Below are positions 1-8,676 of a DNA stretch of 64,000 nucleotides, one piece after another. Position 1 is the first letter of the stretch. Every line of letters starts with the position of its first letter. The notes beneath the pieces are model-generated. The model was given only the letters and a program-made list of their open reading frames with translations, was not told where the DNA came from and did not search any database. This DNA comes from an uncultured Flaviramulus sp. (lineage in GTDB: Bacteria; Bacteroidota; Bacteroidia; Flavobacteriales; Flavobacteriaceae): the NCBI GenBank assembly GCA_947501105.1, contig CANMUP010000004.1, positions 372,001 through 436,000 on the forward strand, read 5' to 3'. Made by a program: the position numbers and the translations under genes.

Positions 1-408
1 GCTTTTTATAGCATCAAAATTTAAAACACTTAACCCGTCTAGTATGGCATCATGATGAATGGGATAAAAGCGTGGTGAAATATCGGCAACCAATAAATTT
101 GAAACTATTTCTGGATATTGTGTTGCAAATAACATAGCTGTTTTTCCGCCCATTGAATGACCAAGCAAAACAATATTTTTTAGTTGATGCGTATCGCAGT
201 AATGTTTTAAATCCTCAGCAAGAGTCTCATAATTAAATGTATTACTCCAAAAACTTCGCCCGTGATTTCGCTGATCAATCAAATGCAACTCGAAACCTTG
301 TTCACTAAACTGTCTCCCTAAAGTTTTCCAATTATCACTCATACCTAAAAAGCCATGTAGAATAACAAATGGTTGTCCTTTACCTATAATATTGGAATGT
401 AATAGCAT
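1..408 (-). CDS. alpha/beta-fold hydrolase (YbfF-like esterase), C-terminus cut by window edge
   Basis: This is the first 136 codons of an alpha/beta hydrolase; the gene continues past the left edge, so the catalytic Asp and His may lie outside. Visible features are the oxyanion-hole motif HGF near residue 18, the conserved DQRNHGRS stretch near residue 45, and the nucleophile elbow GHSMGG with Ser85. These fit the YbfF/acyl-CoA-esterase branch of the family. The ATG overlaps the pdxJ stop by one base (TAATG), so the two genes are probably translated together. There is no signal peptide, so a cytoplasmic esterase or thioesterase is likely. The substrate cannot be inferred. Confidence 0.85.
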   Translation of the reverse strand, partial: MLLHSNIIGKGQPFVILHGFLGMSDNWKTLGRQFSEQGFELHLIDQRNHGRSFWSNTFNYETLAEDLKHYCDTHQLKNIVLLGHSMGGKTAMLFATQYPEIVSNLLVADISPRFYPIHHDAILDGLSVLNFDAIKS

Positions 409-1121
409 TATTTTAGTTTATTCAAATACATTTGAATCACATTTTCCACACCTAAATACAAACTTTCTGAGATAAGTGCGTGACCAATTGAAACCTCTAA
501 TAATTCTGGAATACTTTCTTTAAAGAATTTAATATTATCAAGAGACAAATCGTGTCCCGCATTAATACCTAAACCTAAACTGTTTGCTAATTCAGCACAA
601 TCTGTATAAGGTTTAATAGCATTTTTATTACCTAAACCATATTGATGTGCAAATGTTTCAGTATATAATTCAATTCTATCGGTTCCAGTTTCTTTAGCAC
701 CCTCTATTTGATCTAAAACGGGGTCAACAAAAATAGATGTTCTTATCCCATTCTGTTTAAATTCTGCTATTACATCAACTAAAAAGTTTTTATGTTTTAT
801 GGTATCCCAACCTGCATTACTTGTTATCGCATCAATAGCATCGGGAACTAGTGTAACTTGCGTAGGTTTAACTTCTAAAACTAAATCAATAAATTTAGTT
901 ACAGGATTTCCTTCAATATTATATTCGGTATAAACCTCTGGCTTTAAATCGTGAGCGTCTTGATAACGAATATGACGCTCGTCTGGTCTTGGATGAATTG
1001 TTACACCTTCAGCACCAAATTGTTGTACATCTTTAGCAAACTGTACTACATTTGGCATATCGCCACCTCTAGAGTTTCGTAAAGTTGCTATCTTATTAAT
1101 ATTTACACTTAACTTTGTCAT
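408..1121 (-). CDS. pdxJ: pyridoxine 5'-phosphate synthase PdxJ
   Basis: PdxJ condenses 3-amino-2-oxopropyl phosphate with 1-deoxyxylulose 5-phosphate to form pyridoxine 5'-phosphate, the last ring-closing step of DXP-dependent vitamin B6 synthesis. The 237-residue length is normal for the family. The conserved N-terminus (LSVNINKIATLRNSRGG), the TIHPRPDERHI motif around residues 41-51 and the C-terminal NAGHDL and SIGHALI phosphate-binding motifs are all present, indicating an intact TIM-barrel enzyme. It starts at ATG and is the first gene of a two-gene minus-strand unit with the hydrolase. An 87-bp divergent region separates it from the CBS gene. Confidence 0.95.
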   Translation of the reverse strand: MTKLSVNINKIATLRNSRGGDMPNVVQFAKDVQQFGAEGVTIHPRPDERHIRYQDAHDLKPEVYTEYNIEGNPVTKFIDLVLEVKPTQVTLVPDAIDAITSNAGWDTIKHKNFLVDVIAEFKQNGIRTSIFVDPVLDQIEGAKETGTDRIELYTETFAHQYGLGNKNAIKPYTDCAELANSLGLGINAGHDLSLDNIKFFKESIPELLEVSIGHALISESLYLGVENVIQMYLNKLK

Positions 1122-1208
1122 CTGTCAATTTTAAAAGACAAAAATACAAAGTAGAACAAGCTTATATACTATTTTTTTGATTAATTTGCATACTTATAAC
1201 GCAAGGTA
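1122..1208. promoter_or_regulatory. divergent promoter region pdxJ / CBS gene
   Basis: This 87-bp gap separates two divergent genes and must hold both promoters. On the minus strand, positions 1139-1146 read TATTTTTG, a match to the Bacteroidota -7 consensus TAnnTTTG, about 18 bases before the pdxJ ATG. I find no convincing -33 TTTG at the expected 19-bp spacing, and the plus-strand promoter is not clear. Confidence 0.35.
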
Positions 1209-1868
1209 ATGAGACTTTCAGAATACATTATTAATGATATAAAACCATTAAATGGCGATAGTAAAATAAGTGATTTGCAATTGTTGTTTAACCAATTAAC
1301 CTATTCCCATATCCCTGTTAAAGATAAAAACAACAGCTACTTAGGAAGCTTTTCTGAAACCGATGCGCATTGTTTTGATGGAGATAAGTTTATAAGTGAA
1401 TACCTATACTCCATTGAGGATTTTTATGTTAGAGACACCACTATATGGCTTGATGTATTAGAGGCTTTTGCAAAAAATTCTTCTAATATTATGCCTGTTT
1501 TAGATGCAAGAAATGTGTATTTGGGTTATTATGAATTAAATGATGTTATTGGTCTTTTTAATGAAACACCATTCTTTTTTGAAGCTGGTGGTATTTTGGT
1601 TATTGAAAAAGGGATTTTAGATTATTCATTTAGTGAAATAAGTCAGATTGTTGAATCAAACAACGGCAAACTTTTAGGCGCTTTTGTTTCTAAAATGAAA
1701 AATGATGTGGTTCAAATTACCTTAAAAATTGGTAACTCTAGTCTTAATGAGATTATCCAGACCTTTAGACGATACAGTTATAATATTGTTTCTGGGCATG
1801 AAGAAGACAGTTATAATGAAAGCCTTAAAGAACGATCAGATTATTTGAAAAAATATTTAAATATGTAA
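1209..1868 (+). CDS. CBS-domain protein (paired CBS module)
   Basis: The 219-residue cytoplasmic protein starts with a tandem CBS pair covering about residues 1-125. The motif SHIPVKDKNNSYLGSF is typical of the first CBS unit, and IMPVLDARNVYLGYY of the second. The C-terminal ~80 residues look like an ACT-like regulatory region (ILDYSFSEISQIVESNNGKLLG). CBS pairs bind adenine nucleotides and act as energy or ligand sensors, but the output here is unknown. It lies three bases before nadK, which suggests co-expression and perhaps a link to NAD(P) or nucleotide status; that link is inference. Confidence 0.8.
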   Translation: MRLSEYIINDIKPLNGDSKISDLQLLFNQLTYSHIPVKDKNNSYLGSFSETDAHCFDGDKFISEYLYSIEDFYVRDTTIWLDVLEAFAKNSSNIMPVLDARNVYLGYYELNDVIGLFNETPFFFEAGGILVIEKGILDYSFSEISQIVESNNGKLLGAFVSKMKNDVVQITLKIGNSSLNEIIQTFRRYSYNIVSGHEEDSYNESLKERSDYLKKYLNM

Positions 1869-1871
1869 ACT

Positions 1872-2756
1872 ATGAAGGTTGCAGTTTTTGGACGATTTTA
1901 CAATGAGCGTACAACAATTTCGGTTGAAACACTCTTTAATTATTTATTAAAAAACAATTTTGATGCTTATATAGAAACAGAATTTTATAACCTCATAAAA
2001 AGTGAAGAGCAAAATAAAAAAGATTATTCTTCATTTAAAACATTCGAGACTTTAGATACCTCATTCGATTTACTTGTTAGCGTTGGTGGCGACGGCACCA
2101 TTTTAAGAGCCATTACATTTGTACAAGATTTAGGCATTCCAATAATAGGAATTAATACTGGCAGGCTAGGGTTTTTAGCTACCATTCAGGTTGATGGTAT
2201 TGAAAACGCTATACAAGATATTATTGATGGTAAATACAGAATATCAGAACGCAGCTTACTTTCCATTGAAACCACTCCAGAAAATGACACTATTACTTCT
2301 CTAAATTTTGCTTTAAACGAGGTAGCTGTAAGCAGAAAAAACACAACCTCAATGATTACAGTTGAAACTCATTTAGATGGCGAGTATTTAACATCATATT
2401 GGAGTGATGGCTTAATTGTTTCAACACCTACAGGTTCTACAGGTTATTCTTTAAGTTGTGGCGGACCAGTTATAACCCCAGGCACTAACAGTTTTGTGTT
2501 AACACCAATAGCGCCACATAATTTAAGTGCACGCCCGTTGGTAATTCCAGATACTACCGAAATACAATTAAAAGTAAACGGTAGAGAGGAGCAACATTTA
2601 GTTTCGCTCGATTCAAGAATTGCAACTTTAGATAATGGTACTTTAATTAAAATTAAAAAGGCGTCATTCAAAATTAAAATGATAGACCTTTTAAATGAAA
2701 GCTTTCTAATCACACTTCGCAAAAAGCTACTTTGGGGTGAAGACAAGCGTAATTAG
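1872..2756 (+). CDS. nadK: NAD kinase
   Basis: NAD kinase phosphorylates NAD+ at the 2'-hydroxyl of the adenosine ribose to make NADP+. At 294 residues it is a normal bacterial enzyme. It shows the diagnostic SVGGDGTILRA motif near residue 70, the GRLGFLA motif near residue 100, and the glycine-rich TGSTGYSLSCGGP loop near residue 190. It begins with ATG three bases after the CBS gene stop, so the two form an operon. Downstream is an inverted repeat before the next gene. Confidence 0.96.
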   Translation: MKVAVFGRFYNERTTISVETLFNYLLKNNFDAYIETEFYNLIKSEEQNKKDYSSFKTFETLDTSFDLLVSVGGDGTILRAITFVQDLGIPIIGINTGRLGFLATIQVDGIENAIQDIIDGKYRISERSLLSIETTPENDTITSLNFALNEVAVSRKNTTSMITVETHLDGEYLTSYWSDGLIVSTPTGSTGYSLSCGGPVITPGTNSFVLTPIAPHNLSARPLVIPDTTEIQLKVNGREEQHLVSLDSRIATLDNGTLIKIKKASFKIKMIDLLNESFLITLRKKLLWGEDKRN

Positions 2757-2795
2757 GCAATATTTCAATAGAAAAACTGTTTAACATCATACAAT

Positions 2796-2831
2796 TTAGC
2801 TCAAATTAAAGTTTAATTAGTATTGAGCTAA
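2796..2831 (+). promoter_or_regulatory. nested inverted repeat between nadK and the DUF6089 gene
   Basis: TTAGCTCAA (2796-2804) is the perfect reverse complement of TTGAGCTAA (2823-2831). Nested inside are ATTAAA and TTTAAT (2805-2817). The downstream arm overlaps the place where a -33 element would lie for the -7 match TATATTTG at 2842-2849. No T-run follows, so an operator or mRNA structure is more likely than a terminator. Confidence 0.5.
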
Positions 2832-2849
2832 TCTTATTTATTATATTTG
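2823..2849 (+). promoter_or_regulatory. candidate promoter for DUF6089-uppS-bamA run
   Basis: TATATTTG at 2842-2849 matches the Bacteroidota -7 consensus TAnnTTTG. A TTG at 2823-2825 lies 16 bases upstream as a possible -33 element, somewhat closer than the usual 19. The start codon follows 17 bases later, so the leader would be short. Confidence 0.45.
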
Positions 2850-2865
2850 CAAACTTTGAATATTT

Positions 2866-3555
2866 ATGAAGCATTTAACAGTACTGATATTAAGCATTTT
2901 AAGCTTTCAATTAAACCATTCGCAAATTAACGAAATTGGTGTTTTTGCAGGTGGTAGTAATTTTGTTGGAGATGTTGGTGCTACCAACTACATTTCACCA
3001 GACAGTCCTACTTTGGGCTTAATATATAAGTGGAATGCAAGCCCAAGGCATTCTTGGAGAGCATCCATAATATACTCAGATTTAAAAGCGAATGATATAG
3101 ATTCTGATGACCCAAGGCGAGTACAGAGAGGATATAATTTTGATTCGAATTTACTAGAAATTTCTGCTGGTATAGAGTTTACTTTTTTCGATTTCAATTT
3201 ACATACAGGCGAAAAAATTGCAACACCTTATTTATATTCGGGTATAAGCGTTGCCAAACACGATAATTACTACTTTTTGAATGGCGTACAAACTTCTGAA
3301 AACAATTCTAGTTGGGCATATGGTATACCAATGGCACTAGGTATAAAAGCTAATCTTTTAGGAGATTTTGTTTTAGGTATTGAGGTTGGAGCACGTTATA
3401 CTTTTTCAGATGAAATTGATGGTAGTATTCCAGATAGTAAAGCAAACTTGCAATACCGCTTTGGTAATATAAATAATAATGATTGGTATGTGTTTTCGGG
3501 TATTACTTTAACATACACTTTTGGCTTAAACCCTTGTTATTGTCCCACAGATTAA
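2866..3555 (+). CDS. DUF6089 family outer-membrane protein
   Basis: The 229-residue protein has a short signal peptide (cleavage expected around residue 19, after NHSQ) and then alternating amphipathic strands with many aromatic residues, as in a small beta-barrel. It resembles the Bacteroidota DUF6089 family, found next to uppS and bamA in this phylum. The ending is aromatic and rich in beta strands, with a terminal CYCPTD tail. The function is not known. Position directly before uppS (one TAA-ATG junction with no gap) and upstream of bamA suggests an outer-membrane biogenesis role, by context only. Confidence 0.75.
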   Translation: MKHLTVLILSILSFQLNHSQINEIGVFAGGSNFVGDVGATNYISPDSPTLGLIYKWNASPRHSWRASIIYSDLKANDIDSDDPRRVQRGYNFDSNLLEISAGIEFTFFDFNLHTGEKIATPYLYSGISVAKHDNYYFLNGVQTSENNSSWAYGIPMALGIKANLLGDFVLGIEVGARYTFSDEIDGSIPDSKANLQYRFGNINNNDWYVFSGITLTYTFGLNPCYCPTD

Positions 3556-4296
3556 ATGAATTTAAAAGAAGACATACAAACTAAAACGTTACCAAAACAC
3601 ATTGCCATTATCATGGATGGTAATGGGAGATGGGCTAAACAAAAAGGTATGTTACGTGCTTTTGGTCATGAAAATGGCACAAAAGCAGTCCGTGAGGCTG
3701 TTGAAGCTTCTGCAGACCTTGGTATAGAAAATTTAACTCTATATGCGTTTTCTACCGAAAATTGGAATAGACCTAAGCTAGAAGTGCAAACCTTAATGAA
3801 GCTTTTAGTGTCTTCATTAAAAAAAGAAATAAAAACACTTCAAGAAAACAATATTAAACTTTCTGCCATTGGTAATTTAAATACACTCCCCAAAAAAGTT
3901 TACAAAGAACTTCAAGAGGTTATAGAAAGCACAAAAAACAACCAGAGAATGACTTTAACTCTAGCTTTAAGCTATGGTTCTAGGGAAGAAATCCTAAATA
4001 CTGTTAAAGAGATTAGTATTAAAGTTAAAAATAATATAATTTCGCCCGAAAAAATTGATGAATCGATTATAAATGAGCATCTTTACACGCAAAATTTACC
4101 AGATGTAGATTTGCTTATTAGAACCAGTGGCGAACAACGTATAAGTAATTTTTTGCTATGGCAAATTGCATATGCAGAATTGTACTTTACTAGTACGCTT
4201 TGGCCTGATTTTACAAAGCAACATTTGTATGAAGCTATTATTGAATATCAAAAAAGAGAACGACGATTTGGGAAAACAAGTGAACAACTTAGCTAA
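3556..4296 (+). CDS. uppS: isoprenyl transferase (undecaprenyl diphosphate synthase)
   Basis: This cis-prenyltransferase extends farnesyl diphosphate with isopentenyl diphosphate to the C55 lipid carrier used in peptidoglycan and surface-glycan assembly. The 246-residue protein has the signature HIAIIMDGNGRWAK with catalytic Asp21, the STENWNRP stretch near residue 75, and the C-terminal LLIRTSGEQRISNF motif that binds substrate and magnesium. The ATG directly follows the DUF6089 stop. Its 3' end overlaps the probable bamA start by 17 bases, which suggests translational coupling of lipid-carrier synthesis with outer-membrane assembly. Confidence 0.96.
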   Translation: MNLKEDIQTKTLPKHIAIIMDGNGRWAKQKGMLRAFGHENGTKAVREAVEASADLGIENLTLYAFSTENWNRPKLEVQTLMKLLVSSLKKEIKTLQENNIKLSAIGNLNTLPKKVYKELQEVIESTKNNQRMTLTLALSYGSREEILNTVKEISIKVKNNIISPEKIDESIINEHLYTQNLPDVDLLIRTSGEQRISNFLLWQIAYAELYFTSTLWPDFTKQHLYEAIIEYQKRERRFGKTSEQLS

Positions 4297-6883
4297 TATT
4301 TTATCTTTGACAACTTATCTAAAACATTGCTTAGTAGCATTAATAATTGCTTTTAGTTTTAATGTACAAGCGCAAGATTTACCATATAGCAATGGTAAAA
4401 AATATACTTTAGGAGGCATTTCTGTTTCTGGCAACACAAGCTTTAGCGAACAAACTATCGTTACTTATTCTGGTTTAAGGAAAGGTAAGGAAATGACTAT
4501 TCCTGGAGAAGACATTAGTAAGGCCATAAAAAAACTTTGGAATTCTAAACTATTTAACGATATAGAAATTTACATTACTAAAATTGAAGGTGATATCGCT
4601 TATTTAGAAATTAGGCTATCTGATTTACCACAACTTAATGAGTTAAAAATTAACGGCGTTAAAAAAGGTAAAAAAGAAGGTATCATTAAAGAAACTGGTT
4701 TAGATAAAGGTACTAAAGTAACCGAAAATCTTATTACTACTACCAAAAATTTCCTTACTAAAAAATACAAAAAAAGTGGTTTTTATAATTCAAAAATATT
4801 AATTAATACCATTGATGTAAAAGACTCTTTAAAAACAGCTAGAGTAAATATGGTATTGAATATAGACAAAGGCGAAAAAGTTAAAGTTAAAGATATTGTA
4901 TTTAGTGGCAATAATGTTTTAAGTGATAAAAAACTTAGAAAAGCCATGAAAAACACAAAAAAAATAAATCGTTTACGCATATTAAAACGTTCAAAATTTA
5001 TTGATTCTGCCTATCAAGCAGATTTAAGTCATGTTATAGATAAATATAAAGAAAATGGCTATAGAGATGCGCGTATTTTATCTGACAGCTTAATTGTTAA
5101 CGATGATAACAAAACGGTTTCGCTATATATAAATGTTAATGAAGGCGAACTATACACCTTTGGCGATATTACCTTTATTGGTAATACTGTATACTCAAAC
5201 GAGCAATTGAACAGGTATTTACGAATTAGAAAAGGCGACACATATAATGGTGTTTTATTACAAGAACGTATAGCAGATGACTCAAAACCTGATGCTGCAG
5301 ATATAACTAATCTATATCAAAATAGCGGATATTTATTCTCTTCTATAAATCCAGTTGAAGTAAATGCCGATGGTAATGTTATCGATATGGAGATTAGAAT
5401 ATCTGAAGGAAAGCCAGCTTATTTCAATAAAGTTTCGGTTGTTGGAAACGACAAAACTAATGATCATGTTATTTACAGAATGTTACGTACTCGCCCTGGG
5501 CAGTTGTACAGTAAAGAAAATGTTGTTCGTTCGGTAAGAGAACTAGGGCAATTAGGCTTTTTTGATGCTCAGGAAATTTCGCCAAACTTTAACAATCCTA
5601 ACCCGAATGAAGGTACTATAGACATGGAATACTCTGTTAAAGAAACAGGATCTAGTCAAATAGAATTACAAGGTGGCTACGGTGGTGGTGGATTTATTGG
5701 AACTCTTGGACTTTCTTTTAATAACTTTTCTATTAAGGATATCTTTAAAAAAGATGCTTACAAGCCAATTCCAATGGGTGATGGACAAAAATTAGCTTTA
5801 CGTTTACAAGCGAGTCGTTTTTATCAAACCTATAGTTTTTCATTTTCTGAACCTTGGTTAGGTGGTAAAAAACCGGTACAATTTTCAACATCACTATCAC
5901 ACACAAAACAGTTTTTATATAATCCTATAACTAGAAATGCTGATAAATCTAGACGTTTTAATATTACAGGTCTTTCAGTAGGTTTAGCGAAACGTTTATC
6001 GGTTCCTGATGATTATTTTACGTTATCTCAAGCCGTAAGTTTTCAGCACTATGATTTACAAAACTATAATACAGGCTTATTTACGTTTGGTGATGGTAGC
6101 TCGAACAACTTATCTTATACTATTGGTTTAAGCAGAAATAATACAAGAATAGACCCTATTTACCCTACAGGCGGTTCAAGCTTTTCAGCTACCGCTAAGC
6201 TTTCTATTCCTTACTCATTATTTAATAGTGTGGATTATGAAGCACTTAAAGATGAGCGTGATGATTTAGAAATTATAATTGGTGATGCAACAAAAACTAT
6301 TGATGAAAGAACAGAAGCATCAGATAGAGTTGGAGAAATAGATCAAGAGCGCTACAAGTGGTTAGAGTTTTATAAAATAAATTTTAAAGGGGATTGGTAT
6401 ACAGAAATTGTAAAAGACTTAATATTAAAACCAAGTGTGGAATTTGGCTTCTTAGGTGCTTATAACAATGACAGAGGTGTTATTCCTTTTGAGCGTTTCT
6501 TTGTTGGTGGTGATGGTTTAGGTAATTATAGCTTAGACGGTAGAGAATCTATTGCACTTCGTGGGTATCCAAACCAATCTTTATCAGATCAAGATGGAGG
6601 TACTATTTATAACAAGTTTTCGTTAGAGCTACGTTACCCAATTACATTAAAAGCGTCTGCAAAAATATATGCATTAGGATTTTTAGAAGGTGGAGCTTCT
6701 TATAATAGTTTTAGAGATTACAACCCTTTTGATATTAAGCGATCTGCTGGCTTAGGTATTCGTATTTTTATGCCTGCATTTGGTTTATTAGGTATCGATT
6801 TTGGTCATGGATTTGATGCTTTACCAGGGCAAACTGCTAAAAATGGTTGGGAGACACATTTCATTATTGGACAACAGTTTTAA
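4280..6883 (+). CDS. bamA: outer membrane protein assembly factor BamA
   Basis: BamA is the Omp85 barrel that folds other barrels into the outer membrane. Five POTRA-like repeats fill about residues 30-440 (for example YTLGGISVSGNTSFSEQ and YTFGDITFIGNTVYS), followed by the Omp85 barrel. The barrel carries the conserved FFVGGDGLGNY loop and ends in a C-terminal aromatic (GQQF). The reading frame is open back to 4166 inside uppS, but I choose GTG at 4280 because it gives a signal peptide ending near VQAQ and a normal length of 867 residues. TTG at 4307 is a second option. A loop insertion (roughly codons 640-680) is rich in acidic residues. Confidence 0.93.
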   Translation: MNNLANILSLTTYLKHCLVALIIAFSFNVQAQDLPYSNGKKYTLGGISVSGNTSFSEQTIVTYSGLRKGKEMTIPGEDISKAIKKLWNSKLFNDIEIYITKIEGDIAYLEIRLSDLPQLNELKINGVKKGKKEGIIKETGLDKGTKVTENLITTTKNFLTKKYKKSGFYNSKILINTIDVKDSLKTARVNMVLNIDKGEKVKVKDIVFSGNNVLSDKKLRKAMKNTKKINRLRILKRSKFIDSAYQADLSHVIDKYKENGYRDARILSDSLIVNDDNKTVSLYINVNEGELYTFGDITFIGNTVYSNEQLNRYLRIRKGDTYNGVLLQERIADDSKPDAADITNLYQNSGYLFSSINPVEVNADGNVIDMEIRISEGKPAYFNKVSVVGNDKTNDHVIYRMLRTRPGQLYSKENVVRSVRELGQLGFFDAQEISPNFNNPNPNEGTIDMEYSVKETGSSQIELQGGYGGGGFIGTLGLSFNNFSIKDIFKKDAYKPIPMGDGQKLALRLQASRFYQTYSFSFSEPWLGGKKPVQFSTSLSHTKQFLYNPITRNADKSRRFNITGLSVGLAKRLSVPDDYFTLSQAVSFQHYDLQNYNTGLFTFGDGSSNNLSYTIGLSRNNTRIDPIYPTGGSSFSATAKLSIPYSLFNSVDYEALKDERDDLEIIIGDATKTIDERTEASDRVGEIDQERYKWLEFYKINFKGDWYTEIVKDLILKPSVEFGFLGAYNNDRGVIPFERFFVGGDGLGNYSLDGRESIALRGYPNQSLSDQDGGTIYNKFSLELRYPITLKASAKIYALGFLEGGASYNSFRDYNPFDIKRSAGLGIRIFMPAFGLLGIDFGHGFDALPGQTAKNGWETHFIIGQQF

Positions 6884-6981
6884 TCAATCAATATTATAGC
6901 AAAATTTATTTTGGCACGATATTTTCTAATAACAATTTGATGATTTGAATAAGAATTGAAATTTTTCAGATTAAAATTCGT

Positions 6982-6989
6982 TAATTTTG
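6982..6989 (+). promoter_or_regulatory. candidate -7 element upstream of the OmpH pair
   Basis: TAATTTTG matches TAnnTTTG exactly, in the 199-bp gap between bamA and the first OmpH gene. No TTTG is found at the normal 19-bp spacing, so support is limited to the single box. Nothing else was recognised in this gap. Confidence 0.3.
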
Positions 6990-7082
6990 AAAATGCAATT
7001 CAAAAAAATGACAGAATTTAAAAAAACAATCATCTGTCTATTTTAGAATTTATAGCTAATAAATTATAAAAATATTAAACAG

Positions 7083-8057
7083 ATGCAAAACAAAGTTCTT
7101 TTTTTACTGATACTAGTGTTTACATTAAGCATATCGTTACATGCGCAACGTGGAGTACGAATTGGATATATAGATACAGAATATATTTTAGAAAACGTTC
7201 CTGAATATCAAGAAGCTATATCTCAATTAGATGATAAGGCTCAAAAATGGAACAATGAGATTCAAACTAAATTGAGCGCTGTTGAACAAAAGCGTAAAGA
7301 TTTAAGTAACGAAAAAGCACTTTTAACAAAAGAGCTTGTTGATGAACGTGAAGAAGATATAACTTTTGAAGAACAAGAAATATTAGATTACCAACAAAAA
7401 CGTTTTGGTCCAAATGGTGATTTAATGATTCAGAAAAAGCAATTAATGCAACCTATACAAGATCAAATTTTTGCTGCCGTACAGGATTTAGCTGGAAGTA
7501 GGAAATACGATTTTATATTTGATAAATCTGCCGATGTTGTTATGTTATATTCAGCTAAACAATTTGATTTAAGTGAACAGATTTTAAGAAGCATTAAAAG
7601 AGCATCAAAACGTAAACAAGTACAAACAAAAGCGGAACGAAAAGCCGCGGAAAAAGAAGACGTTGTACCAGAAGTTAATTTAGAATTAGAAGAACGTCAA
7701 AAAGTTTTAGAAGAGAAAAAGGCAGCTCGCGAAAGCGCTATTGAAATAGCCAGACAAAAAAAGTTAGCAGCTCGTGAGGCAAAAGTAAAAGCGGCAGCAG
7801 AAAGACGTCAAAAAATATTAGACGATCGTGCAAAAGCTAAGCAAGCTAAGTTGGACGCTAAAAATAAAACAACAGAAGCAGGGAAATCTGCCGATGAAAA
7901 AACAGATGGAGAAACTAAAACAAGAGCACAACTTGTTGAAGAAAATAGACAAAAGAAATTAAAAGAAAGAGAAGCAAGAAAAAAAGCTTTAGATGATAAA
8001 AAGAAACAAATATTAGAAGAACGTCAAAAAATAAAGGACAGTACAAATAACAATTAA
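7083..8057 (+). CDS. OmpH/Skp family periplasmic chaperone with long charged tail
   Basis: Skp-type chaperones hold unfolded outer-membrane proteins in the periplasm before BamA. A signal peptide ends near residue 21 (LHAQ), followed by the OmpH core start (GVRIGYIDTEYILENVPEY) and a helical hairpin to about residue 180. Unlike the 168-residue neighbour, the protein continues for about 145 residues of Lys/Arg/Glu/Ala-rich coiled coil to a total of 324. The VRIGYIDTEYIL and KYDFIFDKS motifs are typical of the family. The extension is a recurring flavobacterial feature but its role is not known. It probably shares a transcript with the next gene, 35 bases away. Confidence 0.9.
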   Translation: MQNKVLFLLILVFTLSISLHAQRGVRIGYIDTEYILENVPEYQEAISQLDDKAQKWNNEIQTKLSAVEQKRKDLSNEKALLTKELVDEREEDITFEEQEILDYQQKRFGPNGDLMIQKKQLMQPIQDQIFAAVQDLAGSRKYDFIFDKSADVVMLYSAKQFDLSEQILRSIKRASKRKQVQTKAERKAAEKEDVVPEVNLELEERQKVLEEKKAARESAIEIARQKKLAAREAKVKAAAERRQKILDDRAKAKQAKLDAKNKTTEAGKSADEKTDGETKTRAQLVEENRQKKLKEREARKKALDDKKKQILEERQKIKDSTNNN

Positions 8058-8092
8058 CAAAACAATTTATAACACATTAATACTATTTAAAA

Positions 8093-8599
8093 ATGAAACA
8101 ATTTAAAACTATTTTATTAGCAACGGCATTATGCATAGGAACAGTTAGTTTTACACAAGCACAAAGTAAAGTTGCCCATATAAATACATCTGAATTAATA
8201 AACGCTATGCCAGAAATGACTTCGGCGAAAACGCAAATGGAAACATTGAGAAAAACCTATGAGGCAGATATTCAAACTATGGCTACAGAGCTTCAAAATA
8301 AAGTAAAGCAATACGACACTGAATCTTCTACTAAAACACAAGAAGAAAACACAAAAAGAATGCAAGAACTTCAAACTATGGAGCAAAATATTCGTCAGTT
8401 TCAAGGACAAGCACAACAAGATATGCAAACTAAAGAGCTTGAGCTTTTAAAACCTATAACCGAAACAGCTAAAACAGCTATTTTAAAAGTTGCTAGAGCA
8501 CAAGGTTTTGATTATGTTTTAGATTCTGCACAAGGTGTAATGATTATGTCTGACGGTAAAAATTTACTTGATGATGTAAAAAAAGAATTAGGTATATAA
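8093..8599 (+). CDS. OmpH/Skp family periplasmic chaperone
   Basis: This 168-residue protein has canonical Skp length. It has a signal peptide cleaved near residue 23 (FTQAQ), the N-terminal beta motif KVAHINTSELINAMPEM, a long glutamine- and glutamate-rich helical hairpin, and the closing strand motif GFDYVLDSAQGVMIMSDG. It would act as a trimeric periplasmic holdase for outer-membrane proteins bound for BamA. It is the second of two adjacent OmpH paralogs and is followed 22 bases later by a strong terminator that closes the run. Confidence 0.93.
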   Translation: MKQFKTILLATALCIGTVSFTQAQSKVAHINTSELINAMPEMTSAKTQMETLRKTYEADIQTMATELQNKVKQYDTESSTKTQEENTKRMQELQTMEQNIRQFQGQAQQDMQTKELELLKPITETAKTAILKVARAQGFDYVLDSAQGVMIMSDGKNLLDDVKKELGI

Positions 8600-8620
8600 A
8601 ACTTTACTCAATAAAAACAA

Positions 8621-8646
8621 AAAGCTACCTTAAACAAGGTGGCTTT
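8621..8646 (+). terminator. intrinsic terminator after the ompH pair
   Basis: AAGCTACCTT (8622-8631) pairs with AAGGTGGCTT (8636-8645) around an AAAC loop, with one G-T wobble. The stem is followed by a T-rich run, so it ends transcription before murI. Confidence 0.85.
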
Positions 8647-8676
8647 TTTGTTTTTATTACCTAAATTTATACGCAT

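Noticed and set aside
4166-4279. N-terminal extension of bamA inside uppS
   Set aside because: The first codon is TTG inside the uppS coding region and the extension breaks the signal peptide; the GTG at 4280 fits better.
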